Below, in pieces: positions 48,680-59,000 of a DNA stretch of 64,000 bases (position 1 is its first letter; every line of letters begins with the position of its first letter). The notes beneath the pieces are model-generated. The model ran no database searches. It saw only the letters and a list, made by a program, of their open reading frames with translations, and had not been told where the DNA came from. Position numbers and translations under genes: made by a program. This stretch comes from Archivesica marissinica (lineage: Eukaryota; Mollusca; Bivalvia; Venerida; Vesicomyidae): NCBI GenBank assembly GCA_014843695.1, contig CM026404.1:81181938-81245937 (forward strand), in the 5' to 3' direction.

Positions 48680-50251
48680 ATAGGATTGATAGTGTTAATA
48701 GCCTCGCTGTGTAGGAGTTATAGTGCTAATAGCCCGCGCTGTGTAGTATTTATAGTGTTAATAGCCCGCGCTGTGTATGATTTATAGTGTTAATAGCCCG
48801 CACTGTGTAGTATTTGTAGTGTTAATAGCCCGCGCTGTGTAGGATTTATAGTGTTGATAGCCCGCGCTGTGTAGGAGTTATAGTGTTAATAGCCCGCGCT
48901 GTGTAGGATTTATTGTGTTAATAGCCCGAGCTGTGTAGGATTTATAGTGTTCATAGCCCGCGCTGTGTAGGATTTATAGTGTTAATAGCCCGCGCTGTGT
49001 AGGATTTATAGTGTTAATAGCCCGCGCTGTGTAGTATTTATAGTGTTAATAGCACGCGCTGTGTAGGATTGATCGTGTTCATAGCCCGCGCTGTGTAGGA
49101 TTTATAGTGTTAATAGCCCGCGCTGTGTAGGATTTATAGTGTTCATAGCCCGCGCTGTGTAGGATTTATAGTGTTAATAGCCAGCGGTGTGTAGGATTTA
49201 TAGTGTTCATAGCCGCGCTGTGTAGGATTTATAGTGTTAATAGCCCGCGCTGTGTAGGATTTATAGTGTTCATAGCCCGCGCTGCGTAGGATTTATAGTG
49301 TTCATAGCCCGCGCTGTGTAGGATTTATAGTGTTAATAGCCCGCGCTGTGTAGGATTTATAGTGTTAATAGCCTCGCTGTGTAGGATTTATAGTGTTAAT
49401 AGCCTCGCTGTGTAGGATTTATAGTGTTAATAGCCTCGCTGTGTAGGATTTATAGTGTTAATAGCCTCGCTGTGTAGGATTTATTGTGTTAATAGCCCGC
49501 GCTGTATAGCATTTATAGTGTTAATAGCCCGCGCTGTGTATGATTTATTGTGTTAATAGCCCGCGCTGTATAGCATTTATAGTGTTAATAGCCCGCGATG
49601 TGTAGGATTTATAGTGTTAATAGCCCGCGCTGTGTAGTATTTATAGTGTTAATAGCCTCGCTGTGTAGGATTTATAGTGTTAATAGCCTCGCTGTGTAGG
49701 ATTTATTGTGTTAATAGCCCGCGCTGTATAGCATTTATAGTGTTAATAGCCCGCGCTGTGTATGATTTATTGTGTTAATACCCGCGCTGTATAGCATTTA
49801 TAGTGTTAATAGCCCGCGATGTGTAGGATTTATAGTGTTAATAGCCCGCGCTGTGTAGGATTTATAGTGTTAATAGCCTCGCTGTGTAGGATTTATAGTG
49901 TTAATAGCCTCGCTGTGTAGGATTTATAGTGTTAATAGCCTCGCTGTGTAGGATTGATAGTGTTAATAGCCTCGCTGTGTAGGATTTATAGTGTTAATAG
50001 CCCGCGCTGTATAAGATTTATAGTGTTAATAGCCCGCGCTGTGTAGGGTTTATAGTGTTAATAGCCCGCGCTGTGTAGGATTTATAATGTTAATAGCCCG
50101 CGCTGTGTAGGATTTATAGTGTTCATAGCCCGCGCTGTGTAGGATTTATAGTGTTAATAGCCCGCGCTGTGTAGGATTTATAGTGTTAATAGCCCGCGCT
50201 GTGTAGGATTTATAGTGTTAATAGCCCGCGCTGTATAGGATTTATAGTGGT
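48680..50251. repeat. 32-bp minisatellite, about 49 copies
   Basis: Unit gtgtaggatttatagtgtta then atagcccgcgct, with a common shorter form ending cctcgct. The GC-rich CCCGCGC core alternates with AT-rich sequence. A block of aatagcccgcgctgtatagc variants recurs at about 49497 and 49728, indicating multimer duplication. Confidence 0.96.
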
Positions 50252-51482
50252 GTTAGTTGGTTGAGGATTTTCAGTGCCACTGGAATACTGAATGTTGGAA
50301 TTATGTTTTGGACCCTATACTGTTTGTTTATATTTTGATAGCGGCGCGTATGGATACATATATACGGTATTCCGATAGATGATATAATTAATACACTTGT
50401 GAAATACGAAACATATGTAATGGCGTTCTATCCACTTTGTACATCAAATTATGTTATAAAAATTGGTTTTAAACTGTTGTTAAACATGTTCTGAACCCGT
50501 TTAATAACTCGTTACAAGTTATCTATATAGACAGCGCCCATGCGTATGCGCAGCGAGTGCTATCGGATAATCGAATACGGAAGTTCTTTTCAGAAGCAAA
50601 TAATTTTTATCTGCACGATATGAAAGTTGTTCTTATTCAGTGAACTGCCATTACATATCGAAAAAACGAGTGTTTGGAGTATTATGTAGACAACTTCATT
50701 CCTAAGCGATATTAAAAAAACCCCACTATTATCTGATGAGGAGAAGAGTGAAGTGAAGATTTCATTCTTATCGTACATCATGCTTCATGCTAAAACATCG
50801 CGGGTGATACGGCTGCGCATGACGTATTTATTGCTATATATTAAATAGATCACGGTAGCTTCTAATTGTGTTAACATAACAGAAGCCTAAACCAACAATT
50901 GAATCAATGTTAAAGACTTATTCCACAACAAGCAATGTTGCGCGGAGTGTTTTATGTCAGTTTGTAATTTATTTATAGATCCAAATATGTATTAATTGTG
51001 TTTAACTTTATAATACATATTTTTAATCGATCATGGAATCTGTTAAAGATTTTGCACGACAGACTACGTTTCATGGAGTACGCTATATCACCGGAGCAAA
51101 TTCTCTGTGCAGAAGGTAAGGATTTATCATAAACCACCAACAAGTACATGCTATTCAAAATATACCATTTAATCAAAATATATATTCAATTCATCATTTA
51201 CTTCTCATCATTGTACAAAGTGGATTATACAGACTTGTACATTTCCTTGATAAAGTCAAAGACTAATACTACATATATTATATCCTGTAAACTGCGTTAT
51301 GTACATGTTTCAGCTTTAATTAAACCATTTACATTATGTAAGATAAGATAAGATATGTTTATTATAGTCTAACTTTACATGATACATATAATTACATAAT
51401 ATAGAAACTTTCATCATGCAAACCTTTCTAAGAAGAAATATGAGAGACTTAAAACTTAGCAATATAATGAAGACACTATGTA
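50252..51482. other. No gene recognised
   Basis: About 1.2 kb of AT-rich DNA. Small ORFs on both strands lack any recognisable motif. Confidence 0.5.
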
Positions 51483-51927
51483 TTGTTCACATCTCTTATA
51501 TGTAGAGGGACACTCACTAGTGTTGTTCACATCTCTTATATGTAGAGGGACACTCACTAGTGTTGTTCACATCTCTTATATGTAGAGGGACACTCACTAG
51601 TGTTGTTCACATCTCTTATATGTAGAGGGACACTCACTAGTGTTGTTCACATCTCTTATATGTAGAGGGACACTCACTAGTGTTGTTCACATCTCTTATA
51701 TGTAGAGGGACACTCACTAGTGTTGTTCACATCTCTTATATGTAGAGGGACACTCACTAGTGTTGTTCACATCTCTTATATGTAGAGGGACACTCACTAG
51801 TGTTGTTCACATCTCTTATATGTAGAGGGACACTCACTAGTGTTGTTCACATCTCTTATATGTAGAGGGACACTCACTAGTGTTGTTCACATCTCTTATA
51901 TGTAGAGGGACACTCACTAGTGTTGTT
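51483..51927. repeat. 40-bp minisatellite, 11 virtually identical copies
   Basis: Unit tgttgttcacatctcttata then tgtagagggacactcactag. I could find no difference between internal units, unlike every other array here. Confidence 0.96.
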
Positions 51928-52043
51928 AGAACATGTGACCCAACCCATTTGCTAATTATGTATTTGTAATTTGATTGTAATTGTTACATACGTGTATATA
52001 TAGCCATAAACTAGTATCAAATCAGTCACCATAGAGTATGTGT

Positions 52044-52258
52044 GTGTGTTTTACGTTTATTTATCGTCGCTACCGGTTGCCCATATGAGCGACGCCCCCT
52101 GAAGAGATTCGTAATTTTAGAATGTTGGAGGTTAGTGCAAAGATACAGACAGAGACCCATTCCAGAATCTCCTCTGGTTCTTTTACGTGCACGGTGTACA
52201 GCACCGACACGAGACCTCGGTTTAATGTCCCATCTGAAAGACTGTTCATTATATTAGT
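52044..52258 (-). mobile_element. SINE family B, head-truncated copy
   Basis: Tail and body as at 4812 (ttatttatcgtcgctaccgg; cagaatctcctctggttc). It stops at gaaagactgttcattatatt, so the tRNA-like head is missing. Confidence 0.85.
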
Positions 52259-52504
52259 GTATGCATATTTTCAGCTATGACATTAATATATATGTAAGTT
52301 GTGGTAGGCACACTCGTGACTATTTTAAATAGTACCTTTATAAAACAATATCAGCTTTTTAATATAATTATGTATTTGTATGTATGTTAATTTAGCTTAG
52401 AGTAGGTTATTCAGATATATACATGTTATAGTCTCTAAATGTCGTGTGTATTCAAAACGATCTGAAGGAAAATGAATTAGCGGAACAGTGTTTTTTGAGG
52501 AAGG

Positions 52505-52740
52505 CTTTTTAAGTCGTGATAGCCCTGTGGTAGCGTGTTCGCTTCGGGTGCGAAAGGTCCGGAGTTTGAGCCCCGCTGTTGACTTTACGACTGTGCCCTT
52601 AGGCAAGGCATTTAAAGTCCACGTTACATCTTCTCTCTCCCTTGTGGAGATGGATTCCATCAGGAATGAGGTATCAAGAGTGATTAATATAAGTTATAAC
52701 CTGTTTCGCAATCGAGCTAAAATAAATTTGTATAAACTAA
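52505..52740 (+). mobile_element. SINE family A, diverged full-length copy
   Basis: Head gtcgtgatagccctgtgg with B box ggagtttgagccccg, body tccatcaggaatgaggtatc, and the usual AT-rich tail to ttgtataaact. The A-box region carries several changes, so promoter function is doubtful. Confidence 0.85.
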
Positions 52741-52959
52741 GCCGAACATTTGGAAATTAAGAGACGATGACATATATATCATTACTAGTTCCCTGTTTGG
52801 AACAATACACATATATAAATTTAATGTCTCATAAAATGCGTTATGTGCCTTGCGGTTTACACTACATATATTGTAGATCCGCATACTTCAAGTGCTCTGC
52901 CGTATGGTAAACACTGCATATGAATTAGCGTGGCAGAGAAAACGCAAAAGGTTTTTTCG

Positions 52960-53546
52960 AACCCACCACCTCCCACACTCCATCCACAGAGCAGTACAAA
53001 TAGTCAGAATATCCCTGAACCATTTGTGTGGTTAGATGAACCCACCATCTCCCACATTCCATCCACAGTGCAGTACAAATAGTCAGAATATCCCTGAACC
53101 ATTTGTGTGGTTAGATGAACCCACCACCTCCCACACTCCATCCACAGTGCAGTACAAATAGTCAGAATATCCCTGAACCATGTGTGCGGTTAGATGAACC
53201 CACAACCCCCCACACTCCATCCACAGTGCAGTACAAATAGTCAGAATATCTCTGAACCAGTTGTGTGGTTAGATGAACCACCACCTCCCACACTCCATCC
53301 ACAGAGCAGTACAAATAGTCAGAATATCCCTGAATCATTTGTGTGGTTAGATGAACCCACCATCTCCCACACTCCATCCACAGTGCAGTACAAATAGTCA
53401 GAATATCCTTGAACCATTTGTGTGGTTAGATGAACCACCACCTCCCACACTCCATCCACAGTGCAGAACCCACCACCTCCCACACTCCATCCACAGAGCA
53501 GTAAAAATAGTCAGAATATCCCTGAACCATTTGTGTGGTTAGATTA
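52960..53546. repeat. 78-79-bp minisatellite, about 7 copies
   Basis: Unit cccaccacctcccacactcc, atccacagtgcagtacaaat, agtcagaatatccctgaacc, atttgtgtggttagatgaa. The sixth unit is shortened between cagtgcag and aacccacc. Small single-base differences occur throughout. Confidence 0.94.
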
Positions 53547-53723
53547 GTTTCTTTTTATTATCTGTATATTCAGATTGATATTGTATTGGTTAAAGATAAA
53601 TGCATAATAAACGGTATGTCATTACTCTTGAAAGACGAGACTAGATTTTGATCAGATTTCTTAGTTCATTGTTTAGTGTTGCACACTTGTGCCCATTTTC
53701 AACATTCAATATTACATTCATCT

Positions 53724-53952
53724 TTAACTCTTTCAGCGCCGAATAAATTCAGAGCATGTGCAAACAACATAGATCCAGACCAGCCGCGGCGTAACGCCGC
53801 GTCTGATCAGGATCTATGTTGTTTGCTATTCCGACAGGTGCTTCAGTCCCACTATCTGAAGAGCAATCAGCATACAGCATGATCAGACGACACGTTCTGT
53901 ATCTGCGTTTTGCAAAGTCGCTTTTATACGACATTGGCGGTGAAAGAGTTAA
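53724..53952. mobile_element. 229-bp TTAA MITE with long internal hairpin
   Basis: Termini TTAACTCTTTCAGCGCC and ggcggtgaaagagttaa are inverted repeats with one mismatch, bounded by TTAA. A near-palindrome at 53758-53826 pairs gcaaacaacatagatcc with ggatctatgttgtttgc, and cgcggcg with cgccgcg around TAA. It is non-autonomous. Confidence 0.85.
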
Positions 53953-54097
53953 TTGGATTTAGTAGGGATCAGCGGATGCAATTGAGATTCACCATGTATA
54001 ACGGAACTTTGTTATGTACCATGTTGAATTAGGCAGGTTGCATTGGATATGCATTGAGATAATGTATGTGGTAATCCCGTTATGAATCTATTTTTTA

Positions 54098-54290
54098 ATT
54101 CTTTGTTTTATTTAAGCTTATTTAACATCGCTACCTCTTGCCCATTTGAGCGACGGCCAGTTTACCTAACAACACCTTTCCCGGACAGGCTCCAGTGGTT
54201 GACCAGTACTTGGTGCACCAACCTCCGTCAAAACCTGCCAATTTGCTTTTTATATAAAGAGACACGGTATGAGTAAATCTAATATGAATG
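54098..54290 (-). mobile_element. Chimeric SINE: family B tail joined to family C fragment
   Basis: Family B tail words (aacatcgctacctcttgccc, atttgagcgac) run directly at 54153 into reversed family C sequence (agtttacctaacaacacctt, then ggtgcaccaacctccgtc). No spacer separates them, so one was inserted at, or recombined with, the other. Confidence 0.7.
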
Positions 54291-54452
54291 ACCTTTGCCC
54301 CAAGCTAAATTCATACTACACATATAAGAGGACATAGAAAACGCACACCTACATTATATGATTATAATTACATGAAAACGAAATACGAAGGATTCCATCA
54401 AAGATATGTATGTCTTTTTGCCATATTTTATGCTTGTGTAAATGTGGATTTG

Positions 54453-54715
54453 TAGTACAGTGGTAACACGCTGGACTGGTAATCCAGGGATCGCAGGTTC
54501 GATCCCCCGTCTGACCCTAATAAAAATAACAGTCTTTTTCAGATGGGACTTAAAACTCGTGTCAGTGCTTTACACCGTGCATGTAAAAGAACCAGAGGAG
54601 ACTCTGGAATGGGTCTCTGTCTGTATCATTGCACTATCCTCCAAAAAATCTAAAATGACCAATCTCTTCAGGAGGCGTCGCTCAAATGGGCAACGGATAA
54701 ATAATCGTAAACCAT
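54453..54715 (+). mobile_element. SINE family B, full plus-strand copy
   Basis: The tRNA-Thr-like head is clear: A-box-like tagtacagtggtaacacgc, anticodon arm CTGGA-CTGGTAA-TCCAG, B box ggttcgatccccc. The conserved body follows. The tail has lost the accggtagcg words seen in other copies (gcaacggataaataatcg). The surrounding ORF is not a gene. Confidence 0.88.
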
Positions 54716-54793
54716 TCATGCATGACTTCGTTTTAACATACATTATTAATACATACATACACACATCATGTTATCTCGTCAAGGAGAGACAGT

Positions 54794-55839
54794 TGTCGCA
54801 AACTCTCCTTTTTCTTCTCGTAATAATATGTCTCGGTTGCTACGGCTCTTACCAGGGTCTATCCTATTGTAGACTCGCTGGAGTTGTCTAGGGGGTTTCT
54901 TCGTTATTATATGTATTAATGATAACTCAACACAGTATTACATTTCTTCTATATAATATCTTGTTTAAATTGGCATCAGAAATATCCATATATATATAAT
55001 CAGTGATCTATATATATATACATCGTATCATTAAAAGCTTATTTAACAATCCATTTGTGTGAGCCGACTATGCGCTTACACAGTATATTTAACATCCAAT
55101 CTTTCTAATCCGTCATTACTCAATATCACTATAATCTAATCACTGTTTCTGATTAGATTAACTTTTAATCACCTTCTATATGGTTCGCCGAAACTCTATG
55201 TTTCTTCTATGGCTGAACAATTTAATTATTCGACAAATCTTTATAAGTTATATTTCTTATAATGTCCATAATATCTAAGTATCATAAATACAGTTTATAT
55301 GTTCTATATACTAGATTGAGATCACGACCTTTCTCGCTCCTGGAGTTAGGCTCTAGTGTGTCTGATTTATGTTAATAAAATCCATTTCTTATATACATGA
55401 TTGAATCAGTGTATATATGATATAACAATTCCTAAAACATCTGTTATTCCTAAACATCTGTTATGTTATCTAATATTACACCATCAAACCAGTTCGGTGC
55501 CTTTGTATTACATAACTGGACACCTGCAACCACGGCCTGTTATCTAATATTACACCATCAAACCAGTTCGGTGCCTTTGTATTACATAACTGGACACCTG
55601 CAACCACGGCCTTGATAAACTGAGATTAGGCCTAACATCTTAAGTCATTTCCCGCGCGAAGCGAGATTGATAATTTTAGGCGCGAAAATAATAGCAGACG
55701 ATTATGCATAAAACAAATATATATATATTACATGGTAAACATTTGGCCATATATAGAAACAGTTTAATGTATTTATATAATACATTACTATTTATATATA
55801 ACAATAATAAACATTTCGTGCAAATTGGGGTTTTGCACA
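54794..55839 (-). repeat. 3' LTR, about 1046 bp
   Basis: The plus-strand start TGTCGCAAAC and the minus-strand start TGTGCAAAAC at 55839 are imperfect inverted termini with TG/CA ends. The first 420 bp match the partial LTR at 62170. The remaining U3 part holds a 74-bp tandem duplication. The outer flank is acagt, but no matching 5-bp duplication could be fixed at the other end. Confidence 0.82.
55464..55611. repeat. 74-bp tandem duplication in LTR U3
   Basis: Two identical copies (55464-55537, 55538-55611), each running from tgttatctaatattacacc to ctgcaaccacggcc. They lie in what should be the U3 region, where duplicated segments often act as enhancers in LTR elements; that role is inference. 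Confidence 0.9.
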
Positions 55840-55858
55840 ATCCTCCCTACCCGGGGAG
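55840..55858 (-). other. Polypurine tract
   Basis: The plus strand reads tcctccctacccgg, so the element strand has a purine-rich run directly before the LTR start TGTG. This is the expected site of plus-strand DNA priming and supports the LTR boundary. Confidence 0.7.
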
Positions 55859-56063
55859 AAGTTTGACATCGCCCGCTATCGGCCGATTTACAAATCTTCA
55901 TTCCTTTGAATATACAGTAGAAAACAATCATAATATCAATACATCATATGTCCTAAAATAGCATTTCTTTCGCTAGGTACCAACATTCTAATCATAGAGG
56001 CAATAACTATTTACTGAACAACTGAAATAATACCAAGTACATTTACTAAGTCAAACATCACAG

Positions 56064-59000
56064 TCATTGAACTCTACTGAGAAAGTCTGCTAGAACATTT
56101 TGAGTCCCTTTGATATGTTTAATGGTCAGATTAAATTCTGAGAGACACAGTGCCCATCTTAAGAGGCGTTGATTGGACGTTTTCGACCTACTTAACCATA
56201 CAAGGGGATTATGATCTGAATTAATTATTGTTTTGCTTGTGCTTACATATATGCGAAAATGTTCGATACCGGCCACTATAGCTAATAATTCCTTCTCTAT
56301 TGTAGAGTAGTTTTTCTCTCGTGGAATAAGTTTTCGGGAATAAAATGCTACTGGGTGTGGTACTTGGTCAACGGTCTGAGTCAGTACAGCCGAAATTCCC
56401 AAATCGGAAGCATCAGTATAGAGTTCGAACTCTTGGTTAAAGTCAGGGGCCTTCAGTATGGGTTTATTGGTTAAAGCTTTCTTTAAGGATTCGAAAGCAA
56501 GTTGATGTTTATCGCTCCACTGAGTTATGATGTTCCCTGATCGCTTGCCCTTTAATAAGTCAGTCAGGGGAGCGGCGATCTCAGCGAACTGGGGAATGAA
56601 TTTCCTGTAAAATCCTACTGATCCCAGATATCCTCGTAATTGTTTCTTGGTCTGTGGGGGAGAGATATTACTAATACACTCAACCTTGCTGGAAATTGGT
56701 TTGATTTTTCCCGACCCTAATTCATGTCCCAAGTACTTGACTGTTCCAGACCCAATTTTACACTTCTTCGGATTCAAAGTAACACCACTATCCTCTAGTC
56801 TATGAAATGTCCAATCCAAGTGATTTATGTGCTGTGACCATAAATTGGATCGAACAGCAATATCATCCAGATATGCGTCGGCAAATCTATCACGGATGGG
56901 TTCTGTCGGGGATTGAGCGATTATCTCGTTTATGGCCCTCTGGAAGGTAACTCCACCGTTTTTTAAACCAAATGGGAGAGTTAATGGTTCAAACAAGCCC
57001 CAGGGGGTTATGAACGCTGCAATTTCACTAGCTCGAGGGGTTAGCGGAATCTGCCAGTAACCTTTATTAAGATCTAAAATTGATATCAGACTCGAACCTG
57101 CGACCTGATCAATGAGATCGTCTAATCTCGGGATGGGGAAGGCTTCTCCTCGAGTCAGGTCATTAATTTTCCGATAATCAATACATGGTCGCCATTCTGA
57201 GTCTGATTTGCGTACCAATATTATGGGAGAGGCCCACTGGCTTCTGCTAGGGCGGATAATTCCTAACTCCAACATTTGATCTAGCTCAGTTTTTAATATT
57301 TGTTTCTTTTCTGGAGACATGCGGTAGTAAGGCTGGACTACGGGTGAAGCACCTTGCACATCAATATCATGGGTAACATCGTGGAAACGTCCCAGTTGTC
57401 CAGAGAATAAACGGGGGTAACGGTCAAATAACTGACTAATATCGTCCCTGTGGTCTGGGTTTAAATGACTGATATCCGGCCAGGTTTTCTTAGGTACAGA
57501 TTCAAGAGGACTGCAAGGATCGAATTCTTTCTCAATGTCCGTAGGGGCTTGGTAATCTAATAGGGTAGGGTCTTGGGACTCATACACCGGACTACTATCA
57601 GCTAGAGCTGCACCCTCCTCCCTACCTGTCCAGGGCTTCAACTGGTTTACATGCATAACACGGTATTTTACTCTCTTATCAGGCATGTATATAATATAGG
57701 TATGCGACGCTACCTTTTCGTGTACCGGATACGGTCCCTGGAGGGCATTTTTCAGCTTATTACCTTTTAACGGTAATCGTACTAACACTAATTCACCACG
57801 CTGGAATACACGCATTTTCGCTTTCTTACTTCTGTCATACTTTGTTTTACGACCATCTGCGGCCTGTTGTGCATTCTCGCTGGCGTCACGTAACGCTTCA
57901 GCTAATCTATGACATAATTCTTGTACATAGTTATTTATGGGGATCCCTTCATCCCGCTCATTTCTAGCCCAGAGATCATAAGTGGAATCTAGATTATCTC
58001 TAGGTTCGCGCCCATATAGAAGGTAGAAGGGAGAATATCCTGTGCTAGAGTGCTCTGCACTTCTATATGCAAATAATAGCCAGGGTAGCATCTCATCCCA
58101 AGACGATAAAGAGTTCTCCCCAAGGATTCTAAGCATGGTTTTCAATGTACCATTATATTTCTCTATTGATCCGTTGGTTTGAGGCCTGTAACTCGTGCTA
58201 GTTAAGTGACGTATATCGTGCTCGGCTAGGAAGCGTGTGAATGTTTCAGCTATGAAAGCGCTTCCTCGGTCAGTCAACAGGGTCTGGGGTTTTCCATGTC
58301 GAGATATTATCTCGATCAGGGCTTTTTGTGCATTAACAGCTGTCGCTGCGGCGCATGGGAAAGATTCCGTATATTTAGTGGCATGATCAATAAAATTCAA
58401 GATATACTGGTTCCCATTTATAGTTTTCTTCATGGGTCCAACGAAATCAGCGGATATAAATTTGAATGGTTGGGATATAATGGGCAGGGGTTTCAATGGG
58501 GCTACAGTGGCTTTCTGTCCCTTACCCGCTCTCTGGCACGGCCCACAGCTATGGCAGAATCGTTTAACATCTGCGCGGATTCCCGGCCAAAAGAAGCGGC
58601 GCTTAATGCGCTTCAGGGTCTTACTAGGTCCCTGGTGTCCCGTACTTAAACTGTCATGGGCGAGTCCCGTTATATGATCACGGAATCCCCGTGGAACTAC
58701 CACCTGATCATATATTTTCCAGGGTCGAACTTTGGACGTGTCTTGAGGTTGTTCTCTCCTCATAAGTAGTCGGGGTTCGAGCTGGATGTAATATCCTTGC
58801 CGAATAGGTGTTCCTTCTTGAGCCATTTCCCAGAGGGGTGCTAAGGTCGGGTCATTATTCTGTTCTTGCAATAATTTATCAGGACTCAAATCGTCAATAG
58901 AGGGAATATTTTGGGGTTTAACTGTACTGGCTTTCTCAGAGGGGGAATTGATCTCAATTGTATTCCGAAAAGGTAAGACATTGTGATTTGTATCGGTCGT

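Noticed and set aside
1771..54530. tRNA genes at SINE heads
   Set aside because: A and B boxes are present, but acceptor stems do not pair and each head continues into a conserved SINE body with target duplications.
54442..54891. 149-residue plus-strand ORF
   Set aside because: It is SINE family B plus the edge of the LTR.
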